Positions 43,548 through 54,400 of a stretch of 64,000 nucleotides of DNA are shown piece by piece. The stretch is from Gammaproteobacteria bacterium. GTDB lineage: Bacteria > Pseudomonadota > Gammaproteobacteria > Pseudomonadales > Azotimanducaceae. Location of the stretch: the NCBI GenBank assembly GCA_021773565.1, contig JAJFJZ010000008.1, positions 248,001 through 312,000 on the forward strand, written 5' to 3'. The number at the start of each line of letters is the position of its first letter. The first letter of the stretch is position 1. The translations under genes were made by a program, and so were the position numbers. The notes beneath the pieces are model-generated. The model had not been told where the DNA came from. It saw only the letters and a list, made by a program, of their open reading frames with translations, and ran no database searches.

Positions 43548-44418
43548 CCTTCCGGAAAGAAGCTGGTTTTCCAGACTCGGCGACGTGTTTGGCCAGACGC
43601 CGAATAGTCGTAAAGAATTAATGGAAATGTTGCGTGATGCTACTGACCGACAATTGCTTGATGGTGAAGCCCTCAACATTATGTTCGGTGCCCTGCAGGT
43701 GTCAGATATGCAGGCGCGCGACGTGATGATACCTCGATCCCAGTTGGTTACGCTTCAGTGTGACGATGACTTGCAAAATATGCTGCCTGTTATATGCAAC
43801 TCACAGCATTCCCGATTTCCCGTTGTCGGAGAAGAACTGGATGACCTGAAAGGGATTTTGCATGCAAAAGATTTGCTTCCCCTGCTCCTGGAGCGTGAGC
43901 GGGGAGATTTTGATATTAAGGACTGTATTCGTTCCGCCAAAGTGGTACCTGAAAGCATGCGACTTAATGTTTTGTTGCAGGAGTTTAGAAGCACTCGCAA
44001 TCATATGGCGCTGGTTGTTGATGAGTATGGACACGTGGTCGGTGCCATCACTATTGAAGATGTGCTGGAGCAGATAGTCGGAGAAATTGAAGACGAGCAC
44101 GATGTTCATGATGACAGCTACATCAAATTGTTGGATGACGGTACTTACACTGTGAAAGCAACCGCCTCCATTGAAGATATAAATGAGTTTTTTGATAGTA
44201 ACTTTTCCAGCGATGGTTTTGATACGATTGGCGGTCAATTGTTGAAGAGCTTTGGGCGTTTGCCGGAGCGTGGGGAAAGTACCATCGTCGATGGTTTTGA
44301 ATTCACAATTCTCAATGCTGACAGCCGTCGGCTGCGTCTGTTAAAGATGAAGCGACCAGCCAAACCCGAGAGAGACCATTCGGGAACTAACAACAGGGCT
44401 GCAGACGGGAAGGAATAG
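43540..44418 (+). CDS. ybeX: CorC/YbeX-type CBS-domain protein
   Basis: Soluble protein of 292 residues with a CBS pair (about residues 65-190) and a C-terminal CorC_HlyC domain (about 205-285). It lacks the N-terminal DUF21 membrane part of full CNNM/CorB transporters. Sequence marks are MIPRSQLVTL, RFPVVGEELDDLKGILHAKDLL, MALVVDEYGHVVGAITIEDVLE and the GFDTIGGQLL segment. YbeX is tied to magnesium/cobalt efflux and, by its constant position next to ybeZ-ybeY, to ribosome metabolism. Confidence 0.93.
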   Translation: MSDLPERSWFSRLGDVFGQTPNSRKELMEMLRDATDRQLLDGEALNIMFGALQVSDMQARDVMIPRSQLVTLQCDDDLQNMLPVICNSQHSRFPVVGEELDDLKGILHAKDLLPLLLERERGDFDIKDCIRSAKVVPESMRLNVLLQEFRSTRNHMALVVDEYGHVVGAITIEDVLEQIVGEIEDEHDVHDDSYIKLLDDGTYTVKATASIEDINEFFDSNFSSDGFDTIGGQLLKSFGRLPERGESTIVDGFEFTILNADSRRLRLLKMKRPAKPERDHSGTNNRAADGKE

Positions 44419-44477
44419 ACGTAAGCTGTTCAGCATTTCTGTCAGGTGATGCCCTTGCCGGTAAACTATTTCACTTT

Positions 44478-46022
44478 ATGTCATATCGCTTAAGTAAAAT
44501 TCACATGGCCTTCCTTGCGCTCCTGGTTGGCGGCGCACTCCCCTTTTCGCTGGCACCGTTCAATTATCACCTTCTTGCGCTGGTGAGTGTAGCCGGGATT
44601 TACTTTTTGCTGGAAATGACCTGCCTGGTCACCAAGCCCAAACCGGGCTTTGCGTTTTTGCTTGGCTGGGTGTTTGGGCTCGGAAAGTACGGAATTGGCG
44701 TATCCTGGATTTATGTGAGCATTCACGAACACGGCAATGCACCACCATGGCTTGCGGGATTGATGGTTTTGTTGTTTGTAATGGCGATGGCCCTGTTCGA
44801 GGGCGTGTGGGCCTGGTGTTACGCAAAATTTCTAAGACCGGTGGCCAAAAAGGGGTCTGCCATAAAGGGGTCAGGTCCAATTATTTTTGCGGCCTCCCGT
44901 GTATTCCTGGAGTGGGCGCTTACCTGGGTTTTTTCCGGGTTTCCATGGCTCTTTGCGGGTTATTCGCAGCTGGATGGGCCACTTTTCACGTTTGCGCCTA
45001 TTGTGGGTGTTCTTGGCATTGGCTTTGCTCTTGCTGTAAGCGCAGCCTATCTGGTTCAGTTGGTGCTGGAAAAACCAGCTTTGCGTACCAGACTTGTTTA
45101 TCTGGTGCTTGCCGTATTGCCCTGGGCAATAAGTCTGGTGTTGGGTAGCCACAACTGGGTGCAACGCGGACAGGAATATAGCGTAGCACTGGTGCAGGGT
45201 AATGTAGACCAGAGTACAAAGTGGCAGCAGAGTAGCGTGCTGCCGATCATTAAAAATTACCAGTCTCTCTCCGCGCCCTATTGGGATGTGGAACTCATGG
45301 TTTGGCCGGAAGCAGCCATTACCCTATTTCATCATCAGGCTGGTGGTTTAATAGAACAACTGGAAACGAAACTGCGGGGTACGTTGGTACTGGGAATTCC
45401 AGCACTGGAGCTTGATCAGAAAGGTACTCCGGCTTTCCAAAATTCTGCCATTGCGATAGGTGCAGGAGAGGGCAAATACGTGAAACGACATCTTGTGCCT
45501 TTTGGTGAGTATGTACCGTTTGAATCGGTACTGAGAGGCCTCATAGAGTTTTTCAACCTGCCCATGTCGCGCAGTGAGGCAGGCAATGAGGTGCAACCTT
45601 ACCTGCGTTCTTCCGATCTGGATATGGCCATGGCTATCTGCTATGAAATTGCCTACCCGGAGCTTGTACGGCGGGAAGGAGCCAATGCGGATGTGTTACT
45701 CACAATTAGCAACGACACCTGGTTTGGAAGCTCGATAGGGCCGGACCAACATTTGCAGATAGCACGTATGCGTGCTTTGGAGTTGGGTCGATATTTATTG
45801 CGCGCAACCAATAATGGTTTTACCGCCGTAGTCGACGAAAAAGGCAAGGTGGCCGGGATTTTGCCACAGTTTGAGGCAGGGGTGTTATATTCACGGTTCT
45901 TTGCAACTACGGGCCAGACACCGTATGGAAAGTATGGTGACAAGCCACTTTTATTGCTTGCTCTGTTTTTGTTGCTTATGGCTGGTATTTTTAGGGTTCG
46001 AGGCAGGATTCTGCCCGTGTAG
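44478..46022 (+). CDS. lnt: Apolipoprotein N-acyltransferase
   Basis: Inner-membrane enzyme that adds the third acyl chain to outer-membrane lipoproteins. Six to seven N-terminal helices (residues 10-225) precede a nitrilase-type domain whose Glu278 (WPEAA), Lys336 (KRHLVPFGE) and Cys388 (CYEIAYPE) form the catalytic triad. A final hydrophobic helix closes the protein. The length of 514 residues is typical. It follows the CorC-like gene by 59 bp in the conserved block. The lipoproteins in this window (LptE, MlaA, PI-PLC-like) would be substrates. Confidence 0.96.
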   Translation: MSYRLSKIHMAFLALLVGGALPFSLAPFNYHLLALVSVAGIYFLLEMTCLVTKPKPGFAFLLGWVFGLGKYGIGVSWIYVSIHEHGNAPPWLAGLMVLLFVMAMALFEGVWAWCYAKFLRPVAKKGSAIKGSGPIIFAASRVFLEWALTWVFSGFPWLFAGYSQLDGPLFTFAPIVGVLGIGFALAVSAAYLVQLVLEKPALRTRLVYLVLAVLPWAISLVLGSHNWVQRGQEYSVALVQGNVDQSTKWQQSSVLPIIKNYQSLSAPYWDVELMVWPEAAITLFHHQAGGLIEQLETKLRGTLVLGIPALELDQKGTPAFQNSAIAIGAGEGKYVKRHLVPFGEYVPFESVLRGLIEFFNLPMSRSEAGNEVQPYLRSSDLDMAMAICYEIAYPELVRREGANADVLLTISNDTWFGSSIGPDQHLQIARMRALELGRYLLRATNNGFTAVVDEKGKVAGILPQFEAGVLYSRFFATTGQTPYGKYGDKPLLLLALFLLLMAGIFRVRGRILPV

Positions 46023-46078
46023 TGGTATATGCTAGCGCACTATTTTTTATGTCCAACTTTTGAAGAACAGGCCGGAAC

Positions 46079-48580
46079 GTGACCGTACAAACTGAAGCCG
46101 AATATAACGCTGCAGAGATTGAAAACCAGGCGCGTACTTACTGGGAAACCAACGAGAGTTTTCTGAGTACGGATGAACCGGGCGAGAAAAAATTCTACTG
46201 TTTGTCCATGTTCCCCTATCCAAGTGGGCAGCTCCATATGGGGCATGTCCGTGTTTATACCCTGGGTGATGTCATCGGTCGCTATCAGCGTCTAAAAGGC
46301 AAAAATGTATTGCAGCCAATGGGCTGGGATGCCTTCGGCCTACCCGCAGAGAACGCTGCGATTAAGCACAAAATTCCGCCTCATACCTGGACGATTGGCA
46401 ATATTGACCACATGCGTGCCCAGCTAAAAACCCTGGGTTTTGCTTTTGACTGGACTAAAGAACTCACCACCTGCACACCTGAATATTACCGATGGGAACA
46501 ATGGTTTTTTGTACGTCTGTTTAAAAAGGGCCTGGCCTACCAAAAAAGCTCTGTGGTTAATTGGGATCCGGTTGACCAGACCGTACTTGCCAACGAACAG
46601 GTAGTGGATGGCAAGGGCTGGCGTAGTGGGGTTCCGGTTGAACGTCGTGAGATGTTGCAGTGGGTAATAAAAATTACCGATTACGCACAGGAATTGCTCG
46701 ATGATCTGGATGGACTAGAAAACTGGCCCGACCAGGTTAAAACCATGCAGCGAAACTGGATTGGTCGCTCTGAAGGCATTGAAATAGATTTTAGTGTGAG
46801 TGATAAGAGTAGCGGTTTAGATGCGTTGTCAGTTTATACCACGCGTCCGGATACCTTAATGGGTGCAACTTACGTGGCAGTCGCTGCAGAACACCCGCTG
46901 GCCCATTTTGCTGCGCGCACAAATTCGCGTGTCACCGACTTTATCCAGGCTTGCAAAAATGTAAAGGCTGCAGAAGCTGAAATAGCTACCATGGAAAAAC
47001 TTGGCATAGATACGGGCCTGACTGTGCAACACCCATTAACAGGAAAACTGCTGCCGGTGTGGATCGCCAATTTTGTACTTATGGAATATGGTTCCGGGGC
47101 CGTGATGTCGGTACCCGGACACGATGAAAGGGACTGGGAATTTGCCCAAAAGTATGATCTGGAAATACTCCAGGTTATTTCTCCCCCGCCTGGATCCAGC
47201 ACACTGTGTGATCTGGACAAGGCGGCTTTTGTGGAAAAGGGCCAACTAATCAATTCAGGGGAATTTGATGGTCTTGACTTTGAAGCTGCATTTGAGGCTA
47301 TCGGTAACAAGCTGGTCGCAGGTGGTCAGGGTCGCAGACAGGTAAATTTCCGCCTGCGAGACTGGGGTGTATCCAGGCAGCGATACTGGGGTTGTCCGAT
47401 TCCCATGATTCATTGTCCCGACTGTGGAGTACAGGCTGTCCCCGAGAGCGACCTGCCAGTGATATTGCCACGAGATGTGGAATTTGAGGGTGTACAGAGC
47501 CCACTCGTAAATATGGCGGAATTTCTGGATGTAGCGTGCCCGGCGTGTAATGGCCCGGCGCAGCGTGAAACGGATACCTTCGATACCTTTGTTGACTCTT
47601 CCTGGTATTACACGCGTTTTGCTTCTGTAGACAATAACCAGGAAATGTTTGATGAAAGGGCGCGAGGATGGACGCCAGTTGAACATTACGTAGGCGGAAT
47701 TGAGCACGCCATTCTGCATCTGTTGTATGCACGATTTTTTCACAAGTTAATGCGTGATGAAGGTTTGTTAAAAACTGATGAGCCTTTCAAGCGTTTGCTG
47801 ATGCTTGGCATGGTGCTTCAGGATGGTAAAAAGATGTCGAAGTCTGCTGGTGATACCGGTGATCCCCAACATCTGATTGAGAAATTTGGTGCAGATTCCC
47901 TGCGCCTTTCGATGATGTTTGCAGCACCTCCCGAGCAGTCCTTTGAGTGGAATGAAAATGGCGTTGAGGGTGCCAATCGATTTTTACGCAGGTTGTGGAC
48001 CTATGCGAGCAGCTTTATTGAAGAGAATGTTGAAGAGAACGTCGAGCAGCAAAAGTACGCTGCAAATTCTGCGGACTGGTCCGAGCTGGACGAGCAGGAA
48101 AAAACGCTCAGGCGTAAAACCCATGAAACCCTGGGTAGGGCAGACGACGATTTTGGGCGACGCATACAGTTTAACACTGTGGTATCCGGTGCGATGGAAT
48201 TGGTCAACGCCTTGTACAAGTACGAGGGTAATAATGCAGCAGTAGTGCACGAAGCCTTAAGTGTGGTTAGTCTGATACTCTCTCCCATCGCGCCGCATAT
48301 TTGCCACGCACTGTGGGAAAAACTTGGTTATGACCATGCGATGCACCAGGCACAATGGATGCAGGTGGACGAAACAGCACTGGTTAAGGATTCATTCCAG
48401 ATTGTCGCGCAGGTAAATGGCAAGGTTCGGGGTCAGGTATCGGTAAATGCCGATGCCAACAGGGACGAGATAATCCGGCTGGTAAAAGACAGTCCAAATG
48501 TTGAGCGCTTTATCAATGGCAAGGAAGTTCGCAAGGAAATATATGTTCCGGGACGTCTGGTAAACCTGGTGGTTTCATGA
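46079..48580 (+). CDS. leuS: Leucyl-tRNA synthetase
   Basis: Class Ia aminoacyl-tRNA synthetase charging tRNA-Leu. HMGHVR (the HIGH motif) lies near residue 50 and KMSKS near 590; the CP1 editing domain contains the TRPDTLMG segment and the ENGVEGANRFLRRLW stretch precedes the anticodon-binding domain. The length of 833 residues is slightly shorter than in E. coli (860). The start is GTG 46079. The stop overlaps the lptE ATG (ATGA), so lptE is translationally coupled. Confidence 0.97.
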   Translation: MTVQTEAEYNAAEIENQARTYWETNESFLSTDEPGEKKFYCLSMFPYPSGQLHMGHVRVYTLGDVIGRYQRLKGKNVLQPMGWDAFGLPAENAAIKHKIPPHTWTIGNIDHMRAQLKTLGFAFDWTKELTTCTPEYYRWEQWFFVRLFKKGLAYQKSSVVNWDPVDQTVLANEQVVDGKGWRSGVPVERREMLQWVIKITDYAQELLDDLDGLENWPDQVKTMQRNWIGRSEGIEIDFSVSDKSSGLDALSVYTTRPDTLMGATYVAVAAEHPLAHFAARTNSRVTDFIQACKNVKAAEAEIATMEKLGIDTGLTVQHPLTGKLLPVWIANFVLMEYGSGAVMSVPGHDERDWEFAQKYDLEILQVISPPPGSSTLCDLDKAAFVEKGQLINSGEFDGLDFEAAFEAIGNKLVAGGQGRRQVNFRLRDWGVSRQRYWGCPIPMIHCPDCGVQAVPESDLPVILPRDVEFEGVQSPLVNMAEFLDVACPACNGPAQRETDTFDTFVDSSWYYTRFASVDNNQEMFDERARGWTPVEHYVGGIEHAILHLLYARFFHKLMRDEGLLKTDEPFKRLLMLGMVLQDGKKMSKSAGDTGDPQHLIEKFGADSLRLSMMFAAPPEQSFEWNENGVEGANRFLRRLWTYASSFIEENVEENVEQQKYAANSADWSELDEQEKTLRRKTHETLGRADDDFGRRIQFNTVVSGAMELVNALYKYEGNNAAVVHEALSVVSLILSPIAPHICHALWEKLGYDHAMHQAQWMQVDETALVKDSFQIVAQVNGKVRGQVSVNADANRDEIIRLVKDSPNVERFINGKEVRKEIYVPGRLVNLVVS

Positions 48581-49107
48581 AGGCTTCCCTGGCTTGCGAA
48601 ATATACAAAGGGCCGAAATTGATCCTGCTATGTGTGCTGAACATGGCTTTGTTGACAGCCTGCGGCTTTCAGTTACGTGGCAGTGGAGTGGATTCTGCGC
48701 TGCAGAGAGTGCATGTATCTACGGAAAAAGGAGTGCAATTGTTTGTTCCTCTGCGTCAACGCGTGAGTGGGCTTGGAATCTCACTCGTCGGAGAGGCAGG
48801 ACAGCCGGAAGTTCTGGTGCACCTGGTGTCTGACAATTTTAATCGACGTACTGTGTCTGTTACCGGTCGGGTGTTGGCTGCAGAATATGAACTCACCATG
48901 TCTGTACATTATCAGATAAGCCCGGGTGGAAGTGATACCGAATCCGGGGTGTTGCAGGACAGACACCTTGAAGTCTCGCGTATTTTTGCAATTGATCAGG
49001 GTAACCTTGTAGGCAGCAGCGAAGAGCAGGCTTTACTGATGACGGAGATGCGTGAAGATTTGGTCCAACAGATTATTCGAAATATGAACACTGTGGCTAT
49101 TCGATAA
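48577..49107 (+). CDS. lptE: LPS-assembly lipoprotein LptE
   Basis: Outer-membrane lipoprotein that plugs and matures the LptD translocon. The signal sequence ends in LLTACGFQLRG, with lipobox LTAC and the conserved GFQLRG after the acylated cysteine. The length is 176 residues. Position between leuS and holA is the standard place for lptE (rlpB) in gammaproteobacteria. The ATG is in a 4-base overlap with leuS. Confidence 0.93.
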   Translation: MKASLACEIYKGPKLILLCVLNMALLTACGFQLRGSGVDSALQRVHVSTEKGVQLFVPLRQRVSGLGISLVGEAGQPEVLVHLVSDNFNRRTVSVTGRVLAAEYELTMSVHYQISPGGSDTESGVLQDRHLEVSRIFAIDQGNLVGSSEEQALLMTEMREDLVQQIIRNMNTVAIR

Positions 49108-49111
49108 GCTG

Positions 49112-50119
49112 GTGCAGATTCGTCCCGAAGCACTGGAGAAACACCTTTCCCAATCCTTACTGCCGGTATATATGATAAGCGGAGATGAAACCCTGATTGT
49201 GGAGGAAGCATGTACCGCGATAATCGAAACCGCCAAAAAGCAGGGTTATAGCGAGCGTAAAATCCTTGATGTTGGCACGGGCTTTGACTGGAGTGCGCTG
49301 TTTGTTATTGCCGGTACCGGTTCACTGTTTGCTGAGCGCGAAATGATTGACCTGCGTATACCGGCCAACAAATTTGATAAGGGTACGTCAACAGCCTTGC
49401 GCAGTTATCTTGAAGACTTACCTGCGGACGTGTTGCTTCTGATCCGCACACAACGACTGGATGGTCGGCAAAAGAGCAATGCATGGTACAAATCTATCGA
49501 CAAGATGGGGGGGATAGTTACAGTCTGGCCGGTGGACGCCGCCCAGCTTCCCCGGTGGATAGCGAGCCGCGCCAGAATACTCAATATGCAGCTGGACCGG
49601 GATGCCATTGGTTTTCTTGCCAACCGTAATGAAGGTAATTTACTTGCGCTTCACCAGGAACTGGACAAATTAAAACTATGGGCGGGAAGTGCAACAATCA
49701 CGCTTGCTGATGTTCAGCGTTCTGTTACAGACTCTGCGCATTTTGATGCTTTTGAGGTAGTTAATGCAGCATTGCAGGGAAGAGGTAAAAGGGTAATACG
49801 GATACTGCATACTCTGGAACACGAGGGTATTGCACCCCTGGCTGTACTGGGAGCCTTCAAGAGACAGATAGATGCAGTATCGCATGGCTCAAAAACGCGA
49901 TTACCCCGGGAAGCTCAGCAAAGTATCGATGCTGCGAAACGGCGCTTGAGCAGCGCGCAGCTTCAGCATTTTACCGCTGAAGCGAGTTTGCTGGACCAGC
50001 AGGTGAAAGGCATGCTGACCGGTGATGTATGGATATCCCTGGAGCGCTTGCTCCTACAGGTGGCCGGGTTTAAAACAACACCAGACCTCAACGACACACA
50101 AGACTACCTGAGAAATTAA
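49112..50119 (+). CDS. holA: DNA polymerase III delta subunit
   Basis: Clamp-loader subunit that opens the beta sliding clamp. The N-terminal region LLPVYMISGDETLIVEEAC is the family hallmark, followed by PADVLLLIRTQRLDGRQKSNAWYK and the domain III region. The length of 335 residues is typical. The start is GTG 49112, four bases after the lptE stop. It closes the conserved housekeeping block and converges on the RND efflux operon with only 29 bp between. Confidence 0.95.
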   Translation: MQIRPEALEKHLSQSLLPVYMISGDETLIVEEACTAIIETAKKQGYSERKILDVGTGFDWSALFVIAGTGSLFAEREMIDLRIPANKFDKGTSTALRSYLEDLPADVLLLIRTQRLDGRQKSNAWYKSIDKMGGIVTVWPVDAAQLPRWIASRARILNMQLDRDAIGFLANRNEGNLLALHQELDKLKLWAGSATITLADVQRSVTDSAHFDAFEVVNAALQGRGKRVIRILHTLEHEGIAPLAVLGAFKRQIDAVSHGSKTRLPREAQQSIDAAKRRLSSAQLQHFTAEASLLDQQVKGMLTGDVWISLERLLLQVAGFKTTPDLNDTQDYLRN

Positions 50120-50148
50120 CAAACAGCTTTTTTTGGGCTACGGCCTTG

Positions 50149-51447
50149 CTAGGAAGAAGCGCGATCTATCAACAAACCGGTAATCGGTTTTGGTAGCTGG
50201 GTTGAAATTATTTCCTGCCCGGCTTGTTGATTATGCCATCTAACCAGTATCCGGTGTTCTCCTTCCTCATCCTGATATTCTCCGATGCGCATTACATCGA
50301 TTGCGTTCAGCCGGTTGTCGATCACTTCGTATATTCGATCATGTTCATACAGGGATTGCACCGGAATCGCTACTACGTTTGCCTCGGGCGGCAGAATAAT
50401 AGACAGGCTTAACAGGCGCCCGATCTCGGGCAGATGTTCCAGATTGTCTGCCGTTATTCCAAAAAAGGCATCCACTCCACTCTGGCCGGTTTTCACATTG
50501 CTGGAAAGCCGGGATAAAACCATGTCGGCGGGGCTGTCAGCACCCTCAATTTTGGCTTTTACGGCGCGCCCGTTTTCAAGAGAATTGCGCAATCTGTCAA
50601 TGTAGACATTTGGCACTGGCACGCGTACTTCAAACCCCGCGGATTGTGCCACTATTAGCAGTGTTTCGCCGGGAACAGCGTGGCTTCCGAGTGAGGCATT
50701 GACACTTAATACGGGTCCATCAAAGGGTGCCTTTATGTTCGCCTTTTGCAAATTTATGTTGGCCTGGTCCAGGGCTGATTGTGCCTGTTCTACGCGCGCC
50801 TTTTGTTTGAGTATCTGGTTCGGGAAGTCGGCCATCTGCCGTTTGTGATCCTGATAGGCAATTGTGCTGGTACTTGCCATTTGAACCGCTTCATCGAGCA
50901 GGGATTGTGAAATCATACGGGTAGCAAATAACTCCATATGACGCGCCAGCTTTTGTTGTGAAACCTTATAAACTCCCGCGTAATGCGACTGCGTTTCACG
51001 TGCCAACTCGTAGTCCACCTCGATAGATTTTAGACCGGCCTCATGTAATGCCAACTCCGCAGCAGCTTCTCGAAGGCGCAACCTTAGCTCGGTTTTGTCC
51101 AGTTCGATAAGTACCTCTCCGCTTTTTACGTGTTGGCCTTCCCGTACATTTACCTTGTGAATAATTTCCCGTGAGTCCGATTGAATAAAAGCAATGTTGG
51201 TTGAGTCGATCTTGCCATAGGCTTTAAAGACCGGTGCTATTTCCATTGGCGCACTGAGGAATGAAGATATAGGCCAGGCTTTTTCAACGCGCTCTTCGGG
51301 AATGGGGTCTGGTGCCGTTGCGAACAAAGCGAAACTCAGAACACTGGCCGCAGATAGCACTATGGCTGTTGAGGCCAGGCGTTTACCCCTTTGTGTTTTA
51401 GGCCTGAATGCCGCCAGCCTGGTTAACAGATCAATATAGTTAGTCAT
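50149..51447 (-). CDS. RND efflux periplasmic adaptor (HlyD/MFP family)
   Basis: Membrane-fusion protein of 432 residues linking an RND pump to an outer-membrane channel. An N-terminal uncleaved helix (STAIVLSAASVLSFALFA) is followed by a beta-barrel/lipoyl half (VNVREGQHVKSGEVLIELD), a coiled-coil hairpin (about residues 125-225) and the second lipoyl half (IKAPFDGPVLSVNASLG). Its ATG overlaps the stop of the upstream permease gene (ATGA). No outer-membrane factor gene is adjacent, so a TolC-like partner would come from elsewhere. Confidence 0.9.
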   Translation of the reverse strand: MTNYIDLLTRLAAFRPKTQRGKRLASTAIVLSAASVLSFALFATAPDPIPEERVEKAWPISSFLSAPMEIAPVFKAYGKIDSTNIAFIQSDSREIIHKVNVREGQHVKSGEVLIELDKTELRLRLREAAAELALHEAGLKSIEVDYELARETQSHYAGVYKVSQQKLARHMELFATRMISQSLLDEAVQMASTSTIAYQDHKRQMADFPNQILKQKARVEQAQSALDQANINLQKANIKAPFDGPVLSVNASLGSHAVPGETLLIVAQSAGFEVRVPVPNVYIDRLRNSLENGRAVKAKIEGADSPADMVLSRLSSNVKTGQSGVDAFFGITADNLEHLPEIGRLLSLSIILPPEANVVAIPVQSLYEHDRIYEVIDNRLNAIDVMRIGEYQDEEGEHRILVRWHNQQAGQEIISTQLPKPITGLLIDRASS

Positions 51448-54400
51448 GAGAGATTCCCGTTTCTATTTCCGCTTGGTGATCCGCTTCGCGGCCCATCTGC
51501 TGCTCTGTTAGCAGTGTCAGTTTGAGGTGATGTCACGGTTTGTCCGGTAAATAAATCCAGAATTCCCCGCTGTCCCGGTTTTAGTTCAAAAAATTCTTTC
51601 AGCCGTCCTTTGGAATTTTCCAGCATTAATATGAGTGCAGGAATCACCAGCAGGACGAGCAGGGTGGCAAACGATAGTCCAAAACAAATGGTGATCGCGA
51701 TGGGCTTGGTGAACATGGTTAGGCTCGAGCCTTCAAACAGTAGTGGTGTGAGTCCCGCGACGGTGGTGACCGAGGTTAGTAACACTGCCCTGAACCGCGC
51801 ACGTATGGCAGAAATCAGCGACTCGTACAATTGCTTGCCGGTCTCCAGTTCCCGTTTCAGAAAACTGATTAATACTATTGAGTCATTAACTACAATTCCG
51901 GTTAGGGAAAAAAATGCCAGCATCGACATGGGACCGATTTCCGTAGCCATAAACCAGTGGCCAAAAATCGCGCCGGACAAGCCAAAAGGGATGGCGGTCA
52001 TAATGGCTACGGGCCACAAATAACTGGCGAAAACCCAGGCTAGAATCAGGTAGATGAAAACCAGAGTAAGCATACCCCCAAGCGACATGGTTTCCATTAA
52101 CATGCGGTCCTGGATAGAGCGACCACCCAGACCGAATTTGACATTGTACTTGTTGAGAATTGGCTTCAGGCTTTTGGACTCAATGGATTCTGTTATTGAG
52201 ATGGCGTTGTTGAGATCGGAGTCTACTGATGCACTAATGGAAATGGACATATTCGAGTCTATGTGCCGAATGGTGTCGATTCCGCGCCGGTTGTACAGCG
52301 TAGCGATATTGGAAAGTGCGACTAACTCGCCACCGGGAGTTTGAATGGGGAGTTGTTGTAAATAGGCTATGTTGTCCCGTTCTTCATCAGGTAACACTAC
52401 AACCACTTCAATTTCTACCTCATTTTCGTTGAAGATTTGCACTCTTCTTCCACTGTATGCGGCTCTCAGCTGACTTCCAAGGGAGGCAGAAGTTAACCCC
52501 AGTGAACGACCCGTGGGAGTAAGCGTAAATATGAGTTGTTCCTTGCCATAAGGCAGGTCATCTGAAATATTGCTTACGCCCGGGTGTGTAGCAAGCACGT
52601 CACTTAGTTCTTCTGCAGCAGACTTTAATGCCTCCAGATTTTCGCCACTGAGAACAAATGTTATATCGGGCCGACCGTTGCCTGTCCCACCTGATACGTC
52701 CAGAATAAACTGCTCAACGAAAACAGGTATTTCAATTTTGTCCTTCCACTGTTTGGTAAAATCATCCGGATCAAGATTACGTTGTTCTTCAAATGCATAT
52801 TCGGCTTCCAGTGAGGCAAACTGTATACCGGTTTTTTGTTCGCTGTTAAATTCCGCCTGGTTGCGTACCGTGACCCAACCCGTAATGTTTTTTTGCTTGT
52901 GTTCATCATTTACACTTTGAAGTGTGCTCTCCAGATGATCCAGAAAAGCGTTCTTCTGAACTGCGGTGGCCTGGCCGCTGTATTCAACATTTACCACGAG
53001 CGTTTCGGTGGAGAAGCCAGTAGACATGTTTACGCTTACGTGTTGCGATGCCAAAAGGCTAATGGCAACGATCATCGCACCACATGCACTGGCAACGGTT
53101 GTGCCGGGATAGTTCAACGCACGTTTGGCCAAAGGCATAAATTTTTCATCCCTGAATGCCAGGAAGCGTTTGTTGAAGCGATTGCGAAAACTATCTGCTT
53201 CCTGCTTTGGCATTTTGCTGAGCGCGTGCCGCAGGTGGCCAGGCAGTACACAAAAACATTCGATAAGGGATGCGGCAATAATACAGAGCATGACGGTAGG
53301 CAGTACCAGTATCACATCGCCCATGGGCCCGCCCATCAACAGCAAGGGAACAAACGCTGCCATCGTTGTAAGCGAAGAAGTAACAACGGGTACCCACATA
53401 CGTTTTGCGCCCGCTACAGCGGCGTCCGCGGGTGTCATGCCCTGTTCAAAGTGGGTAACAACATCCTCCCCTACAACTATCGCGTCATCTACAACAATAC
53501 CTACCGCCATAACAAAACCAATAAGCGCAACGATACTGATACCGTGTCCAAACCAGCCATGGAAGAGCGCAAGCCCCAGCAAAAAGCTCACCGGAATTCC
53601 AATCATTACCCACCAGCCAACGCGGCCACTGAGAAACAAAAAAAGAATACCCACAACCAGAAACAGCCCGGAGATGCCGTTGGTAAGTATTAGTTCAAGC
53701 TGTGAACCCAGCAGGTCCCAGATGTTTGCCAGTACTATAACTTCTACACCAGGAGGCAGGCCTGGTCGGACGTCGTCCAACCATTCCTGTAGAACAACTT
53801 CCGCCATATAGGCATCGTTTTTTGTCGCTCTGAACAGCACCATCTGAATGGCCGGGTGGCCGTTTCTCTCGACAATGGGTTGACCATCCCTGGGTCTGCG
53901 TTCAACCTTGCCAAAGCTATCAAAGCGCACGACCTGGTCGCTGGATTCTATTGCCAGCTGTTCAAAACCCATCACATTGCGTTGTTGTTCAAGGCCACGT
54001 AATTGATGAGTTCCCTGTCCCCGTCCGATGGAACCCGCGGGCACATTCTGGTTAACCCGGTCGATCTGGCTGGCAATATCATCCAGCGTCAGGCCCAACT
54101 CCTGCAGTTGCTTACCGCTTATGAGCAATGCTATTTCCTGCGCTGGTAAACCACTGAACCATATTCGCTCGATGCCACGATTCAGCAGGTCATTTTCCAT
54201 GTCGCGAACGATAGGAATGAGTTCATCCAGGGTACCGGGCCCCGTGACCGTGAGTACCGCGATAGGCTCCTCATCCTCATCTCTGTCAATTTCGGGTCGC
54301 TCGATGCCTGCAGGCAGGTTTCTCACGCTTGCCACACGCTGTTTCAGATGATCCAGAGCCAGCGTCATGTCGGTATCAAAATCAAAAGTTGCTGCTATAT

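Noticed and set aside
52836-53693. Long open frame (285 codons) on the plus strand inside the RND permease gene
   Set aside because: It lies wholly antisense to a well-conserved pump gene, has skewed composition rich in His/Asn/Lys, and shows no family motif.
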